A DNA stretch of 64,000 bases from Pseudomonadota bacterium (GTDB lineage: Bacteria; Pseudomonadota; Gammaproteobacteria; Steroidobacterales; JBCBZW01), in the NCBI GenBank assembly GCA_039815145.1, contig JBCBZW010000002.1, forward strand, positions 62,001-126,000, given 5' to 3'. Position numbers and translations under genes: made by a program. Below are positions 49,800 through 59,855 of this stretch, piece after piece. Position 1 is the stretch's first letter, and each line of letters starts with the position of its first letter. Below the pieces are notes generated by a model. That model was not told the DNA's origin. It was given only the letters and a program-made list of their open reading frames with translations, and did no database searches.

Positions 49800-50177
49800 A
49801 TGATTCAGAAGCTTTTGCTCGTCGCGCACGTGCTGATCGCCCTTGGCATCATCGCCTTCGTGCTGATCCAACGCGGCAAGGGCGCGGAGGCTGGCGCTGC
49901 CTTCGGTACCGGCGCGTCGGGCACGGTGTTCGGCTCGCGCGGCTCCGCCTCTTTCCTGACCCGCACCACGTCGGTGCTGGCAACGGCGTTCTTCGCCACC
50001 AGCCTGGCCTTGGCGTTCTTCGCCAACCAGCCGATTCGCCCCGGGGCTGGCAGCGTCATCGGCGCCGGGGACGTCGCGTCGGGCTCTATCCTCGATGAGG
50101 ACGTGGCGCCGGCGGTGGTGGAAGACGAACTCCCGGATGCCCCCGAGGCGTCCCAAGAGGAGGACGGCACGCGCTAA
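49800..50177 (+). CDS. secG: Preprotein translocase subunit SecG
   Basis: This 125-residue protein has the SecG layout: two membrane helices (about 4-24 and 55-75) with the conserved loop IQRGKGAEAGAAFG-T-ASGTVFGSRGS between them. It helps SecYE move proteins. The acidic, Asp/Glu-rich tail after about 100 is variable in the family. The tpiA-secG-tRNA-Leu-nuoA order is a known gammaproteobacterial arrangement. Confidence 0.95.
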   Translation: MIQKLLLVAHVLIALGIIAFVLIQRGKGAEAGAAFGTGASGTVFGSRGSASFLTRTTSVLATAFFATSLALAFFANQPIRPGAGSVIGAGDVASGSILDEDVAPAVVEDELPDAPEASQEEDGTR

Positions 50178-50219
50178 GGCGCACGCCTACGCGCCTCGCG
50201 GGGCGCCATGATCAGCTTT

Positions 50220-50304
50220 GCGGATGTGGTGGAATTGGTAGACACGCTGTCTTGAGGGGGCAGTGGCGCGAGCCGTGCCGGTTCGAGTCCGGCCATCCGC
50301 ACCA
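50220..50304 (+). tRNA. tRNA-Leu (anticodon GAG)
   Basis: A complete tRNA of 85 bases with encoded CCA. The acceptor GCGGATG pairs with CATCCGC; the anticodon arm is CTGTC-TTGAGGG-GGCAG with anticodon GAG, which reads CUU and CUC; a long variable arm (class II) and T arm CCGG-TTCGAGT-CCGG follow. It lies between secG and nuoA. Confidence 0.97.
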
Positions 50305-50311
50305 TATCCTT

Positions 50312-50336
50312 GGCGGCCCCCGTTCGCGGGGCCGCC
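50312..50336 (+). terminator. GC-rich hairpin after tRNA-Leu
   Basis: GGCGGCCCC and GGGGCCGCC pair, with TTCG at the loop and one extra C-G step. No T-run follows, so it is either a weak terminator or a 3' processing and stability element before the nuo operon. Confidence 0.4.
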
Positions 50337-50428
50337 TACGGGTCGTCAGAAGAGCGCAAAACCCATCGTCTTGAAGGCCCTTCGCTGCTATTATCCTCGC
50401 CCGTCAAAGTTTGTGGGTGAGGCAGTCA

Positions 50429-50785
50429 ATGGTCGCCGGGTACCTCCCGATTCTTATCTTCCTGTTGGTGGCCCTGGGGATGGGTATCGCCATGATCAGC
50501 ATGGGCTTCCTGTTCGGTCGCGGGCGCAAGGATGGGGAGAAGCTCTCGGCCTACGAGTGCGGGTTTGAGCCGTTCGAGGATTCGCGAAACCGCTTCGATG
50601 TTCGCTACTACCTAGTGGCCATCCTGTTCATCATTTTCGATCTCGAGATCGCCTTCCTGTTTCCCTGGGCCGTGTCCCTCGACAGCATCGGCGGCTTCGG
50701 CCTGATGTCCATGGCCGTGTTCCTGTTCATTCTCGTGGTGGGGTTCATCTACGAGTGGCGTAAGGGGGCACTGGAATGGGATTGA
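50429..50785 (+). CDS. nuoA: NADH-quinone oxidoreductase subunit A
   Basis: This 118-residue membrane subunit of complex I has three helices and the conserved [32 protein letters not shown] loop region, given here in its short parts YECGFEPF and [12 protein letters not shown]. It belongs to the junction with the peripheral arm. I chose ATG 50429, with GAGG upstream; a TTG six codons earlier is unlikely. It overlaps nuoB by 10 bases and starts the 14-gene nuo operon. Confidence 0.96.
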   Translation: MVAGYLPILIFLLVALGMGIAMISMGFLFGRGRKDGEKLSAYECGFEPFEDSRNRFDVRYYLVAILFIIFDLEIAFLFPWAVSLDSIGGFGLMSMAVFLFILVVGFIYEWRKGALEWD

Positions 50786-51297
50786 ACGCTGAGGACGCGA
50801 TGCCGGCGGAAGAGGGCGCGCTAGCGCCTGTCGCCCAGGGCAAGGGGTGGGCCACCACCTCGATCGACACCCTGTTCAACTGGGCCCGCACAGGGTCCAT
50901 GTGGCCGATGACCTTCGGCCTTGCCTGCTGCGCCGTCGAGATGATGCACGCGGGCGCCGCTCGCTATGACCTCGACCGCTTCGGCGTCGTCTTCCGGCCC
51001 AGTCCGCGCCAGTCGGACGTGATGATCGTGGCTGGCACCCTGGTGAACAAGATGGCGCCAGCGCTGCGTAAGGTGTACGACCAGATGCCCGAGCCCCGTT
51101 GGGTGATCTCCATGGGCTCGTGCGCCAACGGCGGCGGCTATTACCACTATTCGTACGCCGTCGTTCGGGGCTGCGATCGCATCGTCCCCGTGGATGTCTA
51201 CGTGCCGGGTTGTCCGCCTACGGCGGAAGCGTTGGTGTACGGCATCATTCAGCTGCAGAAGAAGATTCGCCGCACGCACACGATCGCGCGGCAGTAG
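50776..51297 (+). CDS. nuoB: NADH-quinone oxidoreductase subunit B (N2 cluster)
   Basis: This 173-residue subunit carries the terminal N2 [4Fe-4S] cluster next to the quinone site. The ligands are the paired cysteines in LACCAVEMM, Cys in MGSCANGGG and Cys in [11 protein letters not shown]. The length is usual, with a short extra amino end. It overlaps nuoA and is followed by nuoC after 6 bases. Confidence 0.98.
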   Translation: MGLNAEDAMPAEEGALAPVAQGKGWATTSIDTLFNWARTGSMWPMTFGLACCAVEMMHAGAARYDLDRFGVVFRPSPRQSDVMIVAGTLVNKMAPALRKVYDQMPEPRWVISMGSCANGGGYYHYSYAVVRGCDRIVPVDVYVPGCPPTAEALVYGIIQLQKKIRRTHTIARQ

Positions 51298-51303
51298 GAG
51301 CAC

Positions 51304-52029
51304 ATGAGCGAGACACTGGAAACGGTCGCTAGCAAGCTGGCCGAACGCTTTGGTGAGCGTGTTCGTCAGGTGCCTTCGAAGGTGGGTGAGCTGACGATCG
51401 AGGTTGCTGCCGCGGATTGGCGCGAAGTCTCCACCTCGTTACGTGATGAGTGCGGCTTCGAGATGCTGATGGATTTGTGCGGCGTGGACTACCTCGCCTA
51501 CGGGGTGGACGAGTGGAAGGGGCAGCGCGCCACCGGGTCCGGGTTCAGCCGCGGCGTCAGCCGTGGTGCGGGCCATGCCACCGTGCCCGCAGATCGAAAG
51601 CGCTTCGCGGTGGTTGCCCACCTACAGTCGATCGCCCACAACCTACGCATGCGCGTGCGCACCTATTGTGAGCATGACGAGGCGCCCCTGGTGGCCTCGC
51701 TGGTGGAGGTGTGGGCGAGCGCGGACTGGTACGAGCGCGAGGCCTTCGATCTCTTTGGCATCCTCTTCGACGGTCATCCCGACCTGCGGCGCTTGCTCAC
51801 GGATTACGGCTTCATCGGCCACCCGTTCCGCAAGGACTTCCCCCTGAGCGGTCACGTGCAGGTGCGATACGACCCGGCGGCCGGTCGGGTGGCCTACGAG
51901 CCGGTCGATGTGGAGCCTCGCACCCTGGTGCCCAAGGTGATTCGCGACGACCACCGCTACGAGGACGCGTTGCAGGAGGCAGGTTCCTTCCGCGATGCCC
52001 CGCCGACCACCACCCAGGAGAACGCTTAG
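51304..52029 (+). CDS. nuoC: NADH-quinone oxidoreductase subunit C
   Basis: This 241-residue 30-kDa subunit of the peripheral arm has [11 protein letters not shown], the family signature [29 protein letters not shown] and [11 protein letters not shown]. About 30 residues are inserted between DYLAYG and [10 protein letters not shown] ([11 protein letters not shown]), a form I associate with xanthomonad NuoC. It is separate from nuoD, unlike the NuoCD fusion of enterobacteria. AGGAG precedes the ATG. Confidence 0.97.
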   Translation: MSETLETVASKLAERFGERVRQVPSKVGELTIEVAAADWREVSTSLRDECGFEMLMDLCGVDYLAYGVDEWKGQRATGSGFSRGVSRGAGHATVPADRKRFAVVAHLQSIAHNLRMRVRTYCEHDEAPLVASLVEVWASADWYEREAFDLFGILFDGHPDLRRLLTDYGFIGHPFRKDFPLSGHVQVRYDPAAGRVAYEPVDVEPRTLVPKVIRDDHRYEDALQEAGSFRDAPPTTTQENA

Positions 52030-52032
52030 GTC

Positions 52033-53283
52033 ATGGCGGAGATCCAGAATCTCACGATGAACTTCGGTCCCCAGCACCCGGCCGCGCACGGCGTGCTGCG
52101 CCTGGTGCTGGAGATGGATGGCGAAGTGGTGCAGCAGGCAGATCCCCACGTGGGCCTGCTCCACCGCGGCACGGAAAAGCTCGCCGAGAGTAAGCCGTTC
52201 AACCAAAGCATCGGCTACATGGATCGTCTCGACTACGTGTCGATGATGGCCAACGAACATGGCTACGTGCTCGCCATCGAGAAGCTGCTCGGCATCGAAG
52301 CGCCGATTCGCGCCCAGTACATCCGCGTGATGTTCGATGAGATCACGCGCATCCTGAACCACCTCATGTGGCTAGGCGCCCACGGCCTCGACATCGGCGC
52401 CATGTCGATGTTCCTGTACTGCTTCCGCGAGCGCGAAGATCTGATGGATTGCTACGAGGCCGTCTCCGGCACCCGTATGCACGCCACCTACTATCGCCCC
52501 GGCGGCGTGTACCGCGATCTGCCTGAGACGATGCCCGAGTACCGTGCCAGCGAGTACCGCAGCCAGGCCGACGTGGACAAGCTGAACAAGAACCGCGGCT
52601 CCCTGCTCGATTTCATCGAGGACTTCACGGCGCGCTTCCCGGGCTGCGTCGACGACTACGAAACACTGCTGACGGACAACCGCATCTGGAAGCAGCGCAC
52701 CGTGAACATCGGCGTGGTCACCCCCGAGCGTGCCATGCAGCTCGGGTTCTCCGGGCCGATGTTGCGCGGTTCAGGCATCGAGTGGGATCTGCGCAAGAAG
52801 CAACCCTACGAGGTGTACGACCGGGTCGACTTCGACATCCCCGTCGGCGTGAACGGCGATTGCTACGACCGTTACCTCGTGCGGGTGGAGGAGATGCGCC
52901 AATCGAACCGCATCATCAAGCAGTGCGTCGAGTGGCTGCGCGCGAACCCAGGCCCGGTGATGCTGGACGATCACAAGATCTCCCCGCCGAAGCGCAGCGA
53001 GATGAAGGGCGACATGGAATCGCTCATTCACCACTTCAAGCTGTACACGGAAGGCTATTGCGTGCCGGAAGGGGAGGCCTATGCCGCCGTCGAACACCCG
53101 AAGGGCGAGTTCGGCGTGTACATCGTCTCCGACGGGGCCAACAAGCCCTACCGGGTGAAGGTGCGTGCCGCGGGCTTCCCGCACATCGCCGCCATGAGCG
53201 AGATGGTGACCGGCCACATGCTGTCTGACGTGGTGGCCGTGATCGGCACCCAGGACATCGTATTCGGAGAGATCGACCGATGA
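52033..53283 (+). CDS. nuoD: NADH-quinone oxidoreductase subunit D
   Basis: The 49-kDa subunit of 416 residues, related to hydrogenase large subunits, lines the quinone cavity with NuoB. It starts [16 protein letters not shown] after a short lead; [11 protein letters not shown] and the late [17 protein letters not shown] match the family. The quinone-site His of HPAAHG is present. It lies 3 bases after nuoC and overlaps nuoE (ATGA). Confidence 0.98.
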   Translation: MAEIQNLTMNFGPQHPAAHGVLRLVLEMDGEVVQQADPHVGLLHRGTEKLAESKPFNQSIGYMDRLDYVSMMANEHGYVLAIEKLLGIEAPIRAQYIRVMFDEITRILNHLMWLGAHGLDIGAMSMFLYCFREREDLMDCYEAVSGTRMHATYYRPGGVYRDLPETMPEYRASEYRSQADVDKLNKNRGSLLDFIEDFTARFPGCVDDYETLLTDNRIWKQRTVNIGVVTPERAMQLGFSGPMLRGSGIEWDLRKKQPYEVYDRVDFDIPVGVNGDCYDRYLVRVEEMRQSNRIIKQCVEWLRANPGPVMLDDHKISPPKRSEMKGDMESLIHHFKLYTEGYCVPEGEAYAAVEHPKGEFGVYIVSDGANKPYRVKVRAAGFPHIAAMSEMVTGHMLSDVVAVIGTQDIVFGEIDR

Positions 53284-53786
53284 GTGCGGAACCGCAAGTG
53301 GGCGCCGGTGAACTGTCAGCCCACACGCGCGAGGAAATCGACCACTGGCTGACCCGGTTCCCGACCGAACGTAAGCGCTCGGCAATCCTGGGCGGGCTGC
53401 GCGCGGCTCAGCACCAGAACGACGGATTCCTCACCACGGCCTTGATGGACGCGGTGGCGGACTACATCGGAGTGCCCCCCGTGCAGGCGTACGAGGTGGC
53501 CGCGTTCTACTCCATGTTCGAGACCAAGCCGGTGGGCCGGATCTCGATCTCCGTGTGCAACAACGTGTCGTGCATGCTGCGCGGGAGCGATGAGATCACC
53601 GCTCACCTGGAGCGCAAGCTTGGCATCAAGCGCGGTGAGAGCACGCCTGACGGCAAGTTCTACCTGAAGCCGGAAGAGGAGTGTCTGGCCGCCTGCACCG
53701 GGGCGCCTATGATGATGGTGGATCACGTCTACCACGAGTACCTCACGCCGGAGAAGGTGGATCAGATTCTGGATGCCATCGAATGA
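53280..53786 (+). CDS. nuoE: NADH-quinone oxidoreductase subunit E (N1a cluster)
   Basis: This 168-residue 24-kDa subunit holds the [2Fe-2S] cluster N1a. Ligands are the cysteines in [11 protein letters not shown] and [13 protein letters not shown]. The helical amino domain has the [25 protein letters not shown] pattern seen in short as [12 protein letters not shown]. It overlaps nuoD and nuoF by 4 bases each. Confidence 0.97.
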   Translation: MSAEPQVGAGELSAHTREEIDHWLTRFPTERKRSAILGGLRAAQHQNDGFLTTALMDAVADYIGVPPVQAYEVAAFYSMFETKPVGRISISVCNNVSCMLRGSDEITAHLERKLGIKRGESTPDGKFYLKPEEECLAACTGAPMMMVDHVYHEYLTPEKVDQILDAIE

Positions 53787-55084
53787 CTACTGAGAACGCT
53801 AACCTCGTTGCCTTCGCCTCCCTGGGCGTCGATGAGCCCTGGACCTTGGAGCGCTACCGCGAGATCGGTGGGTACCAGGCCTGGGAGAAGATCCTGCGCG
53901 AGAAGATCCCGCCGGAAGAGGTGATCGAGATCGTCAAGGCCTCCGGCCTTCGCGGTCGTGGCGGTGCCGGCTTCCCGACGGGGCTCAAGTGGAGCTTCAT
54001 GCCTCGCAACGCCCCGGTCCAGAAGTACGTGGTGTGCAACTCGGATGAGAGCGAGCCTGGCACCTGCCACGATCGGGACATCCTGCGCTACAACCCACAC
54101 GCCTTGGTCGAGGGCATGGCCATCGCCGGCTATGCCATGGGCGCGACGGTGGGCTACAACTACATCCGCGGCGAGTTCATCGCCGAGCCGGTGCCGCGCT
54201 TCGAGGCGGCGGTGAAGGAGGCCTACGAGGCCGGCATGCTCGGCGAGGACGTGCAGGGTAGCGGTGTCGACTTCGATCTCTACACCTACGTGGGCGCCGG
54301 TGCGTACATCTGCGGCGAGGAGACAGGGCTGCTCGAATCGCTCGAGGGCAAGCCTGGCCGACCCCGCTTCAAGCCGCCGTTCCCGGCCAACTTCGGCCTT
54401 TACGGCAAGCCGACCACGGTCAACAACACCTATACGCTCTCGTCGGTGCCGTCGATCATCCGCAACGGTGCCGAGTGGTTCGCCAACCTCGGCCCCAAGG
54501 GCGCCGGTGGCACGGCCATCTACTCCGTGTCCGGTCACGTGGAGAAGCCCGGCAACTACGAGCTGCCCATGGGCACCCCCTTTGCGGAGTTGCTGGAGCG
54601 CTGCGGTGGCGTGCTCGGCGGGCGCAAACTCAAGGCGGTGATCCCCGGCGGATCCTCCGTGCCCGTGGTGCCAGGTGACACGATGATCACCTTGAACCTC
54701 GATTACGACTCTCTGAAAAGCGCGGGATCGGCCCTCGGCACGGGCGCCATCATGGTGATGGACGACACCACCTGCATGGTGCGCGTGCTCGAGCGCATCT
54801 CGCGTTTCTACTACGCCGAGAGCTGCGGTCAGTGCACGCCCTGCCGCGAGGGCACGGGTTGGATGTACCGGGTCATCAAGCGCATTCGCTCCGGCGGCGG
54901 CAAGCAGGAAGACCTGGACATGCTCGTCGACGTGGCGAACAAGATCGAGGGCCACACGATCTGCGCTCTCGGCGACGCTGCCGCCTGGCCCGTGCAGAGC
55001 TTCATGAAGCACTACCGACACGAATTCCAGCATTACATCGATCACGGCCGACCGCTGGTGGCAGACGCCAGCGTCGCTGCCTGA
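53783..55084 (+). CDS. nuoF: NADH-quinone oxidoreductase subunit F (NADH and FMN site)
   Basis: The 51-kDa subunit of 433 residues oxidises NADH with FMN and passes electrons to cluster N3. Visible are [16 protein letters not shown] (NADH/FMN loop), [33 protein letters not shown] and the N3 ligands in [15 protein letters not shown] plus a Cys in [14 protein letters not shown] chose the ATG overlapping the nuoE stop. nuoG follows after 8 bases. Confidence 0.98.
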   Translation: MTTENANLVAFASLGVDEPWTLERYREIGGYQAWEKILREKIPPEEVIEIVKASGLRGRGGAGFPTGLKWSFMPRNAPVQKYVVCNSDESEPGTCHDRDILRYNPHALVEGMAIAGYAMGATVGYNYIRGEFIAEPVPRFEAAVKEAYEAGMLGEDVQGSGVDFDLYTYVGAGAYICGEETGLLESLEGKPGRPRFKPPFPANFGLYGKPTTVNNTYTLSSVPSIIRNGAEWFANLGPKGAGGTAIYSVSGHVEKPGNYELPMGTPFAELLERCGGVLGGRKLKAVIPGGSSVPVVPGDTMITLNLDYDSLKSAGSALGTGAIMVMDDTTCMVRVLERISRFYYAESCGQCTPCREGTGWMYRVIKRIRSGGGKQEDLDMLVDVANKIEGHTICALGDAAAWPVQSFMKHYRHEFQHYIDHGRPLVADASVAA

Positions 55085-55092
55085 GGCACGAG

Positions 55093-57282
55093 ATGAGCGA
55101 CGATCCGAACACCGTACACTTGGAGGTCGATGGGGTCCCCGTCGAGGGACGCAAGGGCCAGATGATCATCGAGGTCACGGACGCCCACGAGACCTACGTC
55201 CCTCGCTTCTGCTACCACCACAAGCTCTCGATCGCGGCCAACTGCCGCATGTGCCTGGTGGAGGTGGAGAAGGCGCCTAAACCGCTGCCGGCCTGTGCCA
55301 CGCCGATCGGCGAGGGCATGAAGATCTGGACCCGCTCCCCGCGCGCCATCGCTGCCCAGAAGGCGACGATGGAGTTCCTGCTGATCAACCATCCCCTCGA
55401 CTGCCCGATCTGCGATCAGGGCGGTGAGTGCGAGTTGCAGGATCTGGCGATGGGCTTTGGGCGAGGGATCTCGCGCTACACCGAGGCGAAGCGATCGGTG
55501 GACGATGAGAACCTGGGGCCCCTGGTCTCCACGGACATGACCCGCTGCATCCACTGCACGCGTTGCGTGCGCTTCGGACAGGAGATCGCCGGCATCCCCA
55601 CCCTCGGTGCGATGGGGCGCGGCGAGCACATGGAGATCAGCACCTTCGTCGAGAAGACCATCGACCACGAGCTCTCGGCGAACATCATCGACCTGTGCCC
55701 GGTCGGTGCCCTGAACAACAAGCCCTTCCGCTACCGTGCACGATCCTGGGAGATGACCCAGCACGCGCTGGTGTCTCCCCACGACTGCTTGGGCAGCAAC
55801 CTCTGGGGCCACGTGCACCGCGGTGAATTGCTGCGGATGGTGCCGCGCGAGAACGAGGCGATCAACGAGACCTGGATCGCCGACCGCGACCGCTTCAGCT
55901 GCGACGCGGTCTACCACGAGGATCGGCTGAAGCAGCCCCGCATTCGCCGCGATGGCGAGTGGGTCGACACGGATTGGAGCACGGCGCTCGAGTTTGCCGC
56001 GGAACGCCTGCGCGCCGTCGCGGCCGACGGGGGCGATGCTCTCGGGTCCCTGGCGTCACCGTCGTCGACGCTCGAGGAGCTCTACCTGCTGCAGTCCTTG
56101 AGTCGCGCCCTGGGCAGCAACAACATCGATCACCGCCTGCGTCAGGGTGACGTTCGCGACGACGCACTGGGTGTGCATGTGCCGGGCATCGGCATGAGCC
56201 TCGACGCGTTGGAGCAGCTCGATGCCGTGCTGGTGGTGGGGAGCAACGTGCGCCGCGAGGTGCCGATCCTCGCTCACCGCCTGCGCAAGTTGGCCCTGGC
56301 CGGACGCGCCGTCTCCTTCATCAACCCCGACGAGTACACCTTCACCCATCCGATCGCGGCCTACGTGAACTGTGGCGATGCGGCGGGCCTCGTGCCGGCG
56401 ATCGCTCGCGCGGTGAGCGCAGCGGCCGCCGCGACCGGTGCCGACGTTCCCGCGGCGCTTGCCAGCGTATGTGACCGGCACGGAACCGCGGACGACGCGG
56501 CGAAGCACCTCGCACAGCAGCTGCTGGGCGGCGAGCGGCGGGCGGTGTTGGTCGGCGCCCTGGTTCAGCGCCATGCGGATGGCGCGCTGCTGCGAGCCTT
56601 GGCACGGGGCCTGGCGACGCTCACGGGCGCAGAGTACGGCGAGCTGACCGAAGGCGCGAACAGCGCTGGTGCCTACCTGGCCGGGGCGGTCCCTCACGGG
56701 CTCGTCGGTGGCGCCGAGGCGCCGACGTCAGGGCAGGGCGCCCAGTCCATGCTGGCGAATCCGCGGGCCGGCTACCTGCTGCTCAACGTTGAGCCTGGCA
56801 ACGATTGCCTGGACGGGGAGCAGGCCAAGGCCGCGCTCGCCAAGGCGCAGTGCGTCGTGGCCCTGAGCGCTTTCCGCAACGACGAGCTGGACGAGGTTGC
56901 TGACGTGATTCTGCCGGTCGGCACCTTCGCGGAAACCGACGGCACCTACGTCAACGCCAGTGGCGATTGGCAGTCGGTGGCCGCGGCGGCGCGCTGCTTT
57001 GGGGAGTCTCGCCCGGCCTGGAAGGTGCTGCGCGTGCTCGGCACGCTGCTCGACTTTGAGGGCTTCGACTACACCAAGTGCTCCCAGGTAACGGAGCAGG
57101 TACGCACGGCAGTCGAGTCGCGAAGTAAATCCGCTGTAGAATCCGCGGCGCTCGGCGAGTTCGTCGTGCGCGGAGGCGGCAGCAGCGAATGGCCGATGTA
57201 CACCATCGATCCGCTGGTTCGCCGCGCGACGCCCTTGCAGTCGACCGCCGAGGGAGGCCAGAAGGCCCCCGTCGCGATCTGA
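55093..57282 (+). CDS. nuoG: NADH-quinone oxidoreductase subunit G
   Basis: The 75-kDa subunit of 729 residues carries clusters N1b, N4 and N5. The amino [2Fe-2S] domain has RFCYHHKLSIAANCRMCLVE; the His-Cys domain has HPLDCPICDQGGECELQD; the next ligands are in CIHCTRCVRFG. The molybdopterin-like domain (about 220-700) has lost its cofactor and is more diverged, as in the family. The ATG at 55093 gives MSDDPNTVHLEVDG; the open frame upstream lies within nuoF. Confidence 0.97.
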   Translation: MSDDPNTVHLEVDGVPVEGRKGQMIIEVTDAHETYVPRFCYHHKLSIAANCRMCLVEVEKAPKPLPACATPIGEGMKIWTRSPRAIAAQKATMEFLLINHPLDCPICDQGGECELQDLAMGFGRGISRYTEAKRSVDDENLGPLVSTDMTRCIHCTRCVRFGQEIAGIPTLGAMGRGEHMEISTFVEKTIDHELSANIIDLCPVGALNNKPFRYRARSWEMTQHALVSPHDCLGSNLWGHVHRGELLRMVPRENEAINETWIADRDRFSCDAVYHEDRLKQPRIRRDGEWVDTDWSTALEFAAERLRAVAADGGDALGSLASPSSTLEELYLLQSLSRALGSNNIDHRLRQGDVRDDALGVHVPGIGMSLDALEQLDAVLVVGSNVRREVPILAHRLRKLALAGRAVSFINPDEYTFTHPIAAYVNCGDAAGLVPAIARAVSAAAAATGADVPAALASVCDRHGTADDAAKHLAQQLLGGERRAVLVGALVQRHADGALLRALARGLATLTGAEYGELTEGANSAGAYLAGAVPHGLVGGAEAPTSGQGAQSMLANPRAGYLLLNVEPGNDCLDGEQAKAALAKAQCVVALSAFRNDELDEVADVILPVGTFAETDGTYVNASGDWQSVAAAARCFGESRPAWKVLRVLGTLLDFEGFDYTKCSQVTEQVRTAVESRSKSAVESAALGEFVVRGGGSSEWPMYTIDPLVRRATPLQSTAEGGQKAPVAI

Positions 57283-57372
57283 GTTCGCGGCGCCGTTGGC
57301 CGGCATGCGCGCGCTGAGTCGCCGCGTGCTCCCGCGTGCGCACCACAGTTAACGAGAACGTAAAGAGCTACG

Positions 57373-58404
57373 ATGCCGCTACCGCCCGCACTACTCGACG
57401 TCGTCCTGATCTTGGTGAAGATCGGCGTCATCCTCGTGCCGCTCATCCTGTCGGTGGCCTACCTGACCTACGCCGAGCGCAAGGTCATTGGCCACATGCA
57501 GTCGCGACTGGGGCCGACGCGGGTGGGGTTCCGTGGCTTGCTTCAGCCCTTCGCGGATGTGTTCAAGCTGCTGCTGAAGGAAATCGTCGTTCCTTCTAAC
57601 GCCAACCGCTTTCTCTTCGTCTCCGCGCCAATCCTGTCCCTTACTCCGGCCTTCGCGGCCTGGGCGGTGATGCCCCTCGCACCGGGCTTCACCCTCGCCG
57701 ATGTGGATGCGGGGTTGCTCTACGTGCTCGCGCTGACGTCCCTCGGCGTGTACGGCGTGATCCTGGCCGGCTGGGCCGCCAACTCGAAGTACGCGTTCCT
57801 CGGCGCTATGCGCTCGGCCGCGCAGATCGTGGCCTACGAGATCGCCATGGGGTTCGCACTGGTGGGCGTGCTGATGGTCGGCGGCAGCCTCAATCTGGGC
57901 GAGATCGTGCAGGCCCAGTCGGGCAGCATCTTCCACTGGTTCTGGCTGCCGTTGCTGCCGCTGTTCGTGATCTATTTCATCTCGGGCGTGGCGGAGACCA
58001 ACCGGGCGCCGTTCGATGTGGCGGAAGGCGAGTCGGAGATCGTGGCAGGCTTTCACGTCGAGTACTCGGGCATGGCCTTCGCCATTTTCTTCCTCGCCGA
58101 GTACGCGAACATGATCCTGATCTCGGCCCTGGCCGCAGCCATGTTCCTTGGTGGCTGGCTCTCGCCCTTCGAGGGGGTGCCGGTGGTGGGTGATTCGCTG
58201 ATCGGCGCCCCCGGCGTCCACTGGATGGCCCTGAAGACTGCCGTATTCCTGTTTTTGTTCCTGTGGTTCCGCGCCACTTTTCCCCGCTATCGCTACGACC
58301 AGATCATGCGCTTGGGGTGGAAGGTGTTCATTCCCGTCACCATCGTGTGGTTGACCGTCGAGGGTATCGCCGTGTACTTCGACGTGCCGCCCTGGTTCGA
58401 CTGA
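57373..58404 (+). CDS. nuoH: NADH-quinone oxidoreductase subunit H
   Basis: This 343-residue membrane subunit of about eight helices sits under the quinone site and forms part of the E-channel. It has [20 protein letters not shown], the FAAWAVMP helix, and the conserved loop [27 protein letters not shown], seen in short as [11 protein letters not shown]. The 90-base gap after nuoG is the longest in the operon and may hold an internal signal I cannot identify. Confidence 0.97.
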   Translation: MPLPPALLDVVLILVKIGVILVPLILSVAYLTYAERKVIGHMQSRLGPTRVGFRGLLQPFADVFKLLLKEIVVPSNANRFLFVSAPILSLTPAFAAWAVMPLAPGFTLADVDAGLLYVLALTSLGVYGVILAGWAANSKYAFLGAMRSAAQIVAYEIAMGFALVGVLMVGGSLNLGEIVQAQSGSIFHWFWLPLLPLFVIYFISGVAETNRAPFDVAEGESEIVAGFHVEYSGMAFAIFFLAEYANMILISALAAAMFLGGWLSPFEGVPVVGDSLIGAPGVHWMALKTAVFLFLFLWFRATFPRYRYDQIMRLGWKVFIPVTIVWLTVEGIAVYFDVPPWFD

Positions 58405-58441
58405 TGCGCGCTGACCTCACCACTTTGCGAGGAGATCGCTG

Positions 58442-58927
58442 ATGGGCCTGGGCACCGTCACCAAGACCTTCTTCCTGACCGAACTGCTCAAGGGCATGTC
58501 GGTCACCTTCCGGCAGTTCACGAGCAAGGGCGTGACGTTGCATTACCCGGAGGAGAAGACGCCACAGTCACCGCGCTTTCGTGGCCTGCACGCCCAGCGC
58601 CGCTACCCCAACGGGGAGGAGCGGTGCATCGCCTGCAAGCTCTGCGAGGCGGTGTGCCCGGCGCTTGCGATCACTATCGAGTCAGACATGCGCGACGACG
58701 GCACCCGCCGCACCACGCGCTACGACATCGACCTGTTCAAGTGCATCTACTGCGGCTTCTGCGAGGAGGCCTGTCCGGTCGATGCCATCGTCGAGACGCG
58801 CATCCACGAGTACCACATGGAAGCGCGCGGCGAGAACATCATGACCAAGGACAAGCTGCTCGCCGTGGGTGATCGCTACGAGGACATGATCAACGCCGAC
58901 AAGGCCGCCGACGCGGCCTACCGCTAG
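58442..58927 (+). CDS. nuoI: NADH-quinone oxidoreductase subunit I (N6a/N6b)
   Basis: This 161-residue ferredoxin-like subunit binds two [4Fe-4S] clusters by [12 protein letters not shown] and [12 protein letters not shown]. An amino-terminal amphipathic helix and a short tail complete it, in the usual length. GAGGAG lies nine bases before the ATG. It is followed by nuoJ after 17 bases. Confidence 0.98.
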   Translation: MGLGTVTKTFFLTELLKGMSVTFRQFTSKGVTLHYPEEKTPQSPRFRGLHAQRRYPNGEERCIACKLCEAVCPALAITIESDMRDDGTRRTTRYDIDLFKCIYCGFCEEACPVDAIVETRIHEYHMEARGENIMTKDKLLAVGDRYEDMINADKAADAAYR

Positions 58928-58944
58928 GCGAACGAGGACCTTAC

Positions 58945-59547
58945 GTGTTCCAAACCATCCTCTTTTACCTGTTCGCTGCCGGCGTCCTGGCCTCGGCCAT
59001 TGGCGTGATCAGCTCGCGCAACCCGGTGCACTCCGCGTTGCTGCTGGTGCTCACGTTCGTGCAGTCCTCGGTATTGTGGCTGCTGGCCGATGCAGAGTTC
59101 CTCGCCATCGTGCTCGTGCTGGTCTACGTCGGCGCGGTCATGGTGCTGTTCCTGTTCGTGGTGATGATGCTCGACGTCAACGTCGAGAAAGTGCGCAAGG
59201 ACGCGGTGCGCTACGGCCCGATCGGCATCCTCACGGGCCTGATCGTGGTGGTGGAACTCGGCTACGTGATCTGGGCCAATCGCACGGGCAGCCTTGGTGA
59301 ATTCGCCGCCGCGCCGCGCGAGTCGGGCACCAGCAACACGCAGGAGCTCGGCGCCGTGCTCTACACGGAGCACTTCTATCCCTTCGAGATCGCGGCCGTG
59401 ATTCTGCTGGTGGCGATCATCGCGGCGATCGTCCTCACCATGCGCAAGCGCCCGGGCCTGAAGCAGCAGGACATCGTCAAGCAGGTCTCGGCCCGCCGCG
59501 AGGATCGCGTACGACTGGTGAGCATGCCGGCGGAGCCCAAACAATGA
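58945..59547 (+). CDS. nuoJ: NADH-quinone oxidoreductase subunit J
   Basis: The membrane subunit of 200 residues has five helices. [22 protein letters not shown] and [25 protein letters not shown], the latter with the pi-bulge region of helix 3 ([13 protein letters not shown]), are typical. The start is GTG with AGGA upstream. Its stop overlaps nuoK (ATGA). Confidence 0.96.
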   Translation: MFQTILFYLFAAGVLASAIGVISSRNPVHSALLLVLTFVQSSVLWLLADAEFLAIVLVLVYVGAVMVLFLFVVMMLDVNVEKVRKDAVRYGPIGILTGLIVVVELGYVIWANRTGSLGEFAAAPRESGTSNTQELGAVLYTEHFYPFEIAAVILLVAIIAAIVLTMRKRPGLKQQDIVKQVSARREDRVRLVSMPAEPKQ

Positions 59548-59849
59548 ACATGCTGCCCGAATACCTGGTGCTGGGAGCGCTCCTGTTCAGCCTCGCCGTC
59601 GCCGGCATCTTCCTCAATCGCCGCAACGTGATCCTGCTCCTGATGTGCGTGGAGCTGCTGCTGCTCGCGGTGAACTACAACTTCGTGGCCTTCTCGCGCT
59701 ACCTCGGCGATGAGCAGGGGCAGGTCTTCGTGTTCTTCATTCTCACGGTGGCAGCGGCGGAAGCGGCGATCGGGCTGGCGATCCTGGTGGTGCTGTTCCG
59801 CACCCGCAAGTCGATCAATGTCAGCGAACTGACGACGATGAAAGGCTAG
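59544..59849 (+). CDS. nuoK: NADH-quinone oxidoreductase subunit K
   Basis: This 101-residue subunit has three helices and is related to MrpC. The conserved Glu residues of the proton path lie in [15 protein letters not shown] and in [13 protein letters not shown]. It overlaps nuoJ by 4 bases and precedes nuoL by 6 bases. Confidence 0.97.
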   Translation: MNMLPEYLVLGALLFSLAVAGIFLNRRNVILLLMCVELLLLAVNYNFVAFSRYLGDEQGQVFVFFILTVAAAEAAIGLAILVVLFRTRKSINVSELTTMKG

Positions 59850-59855
59850 GCCAGC

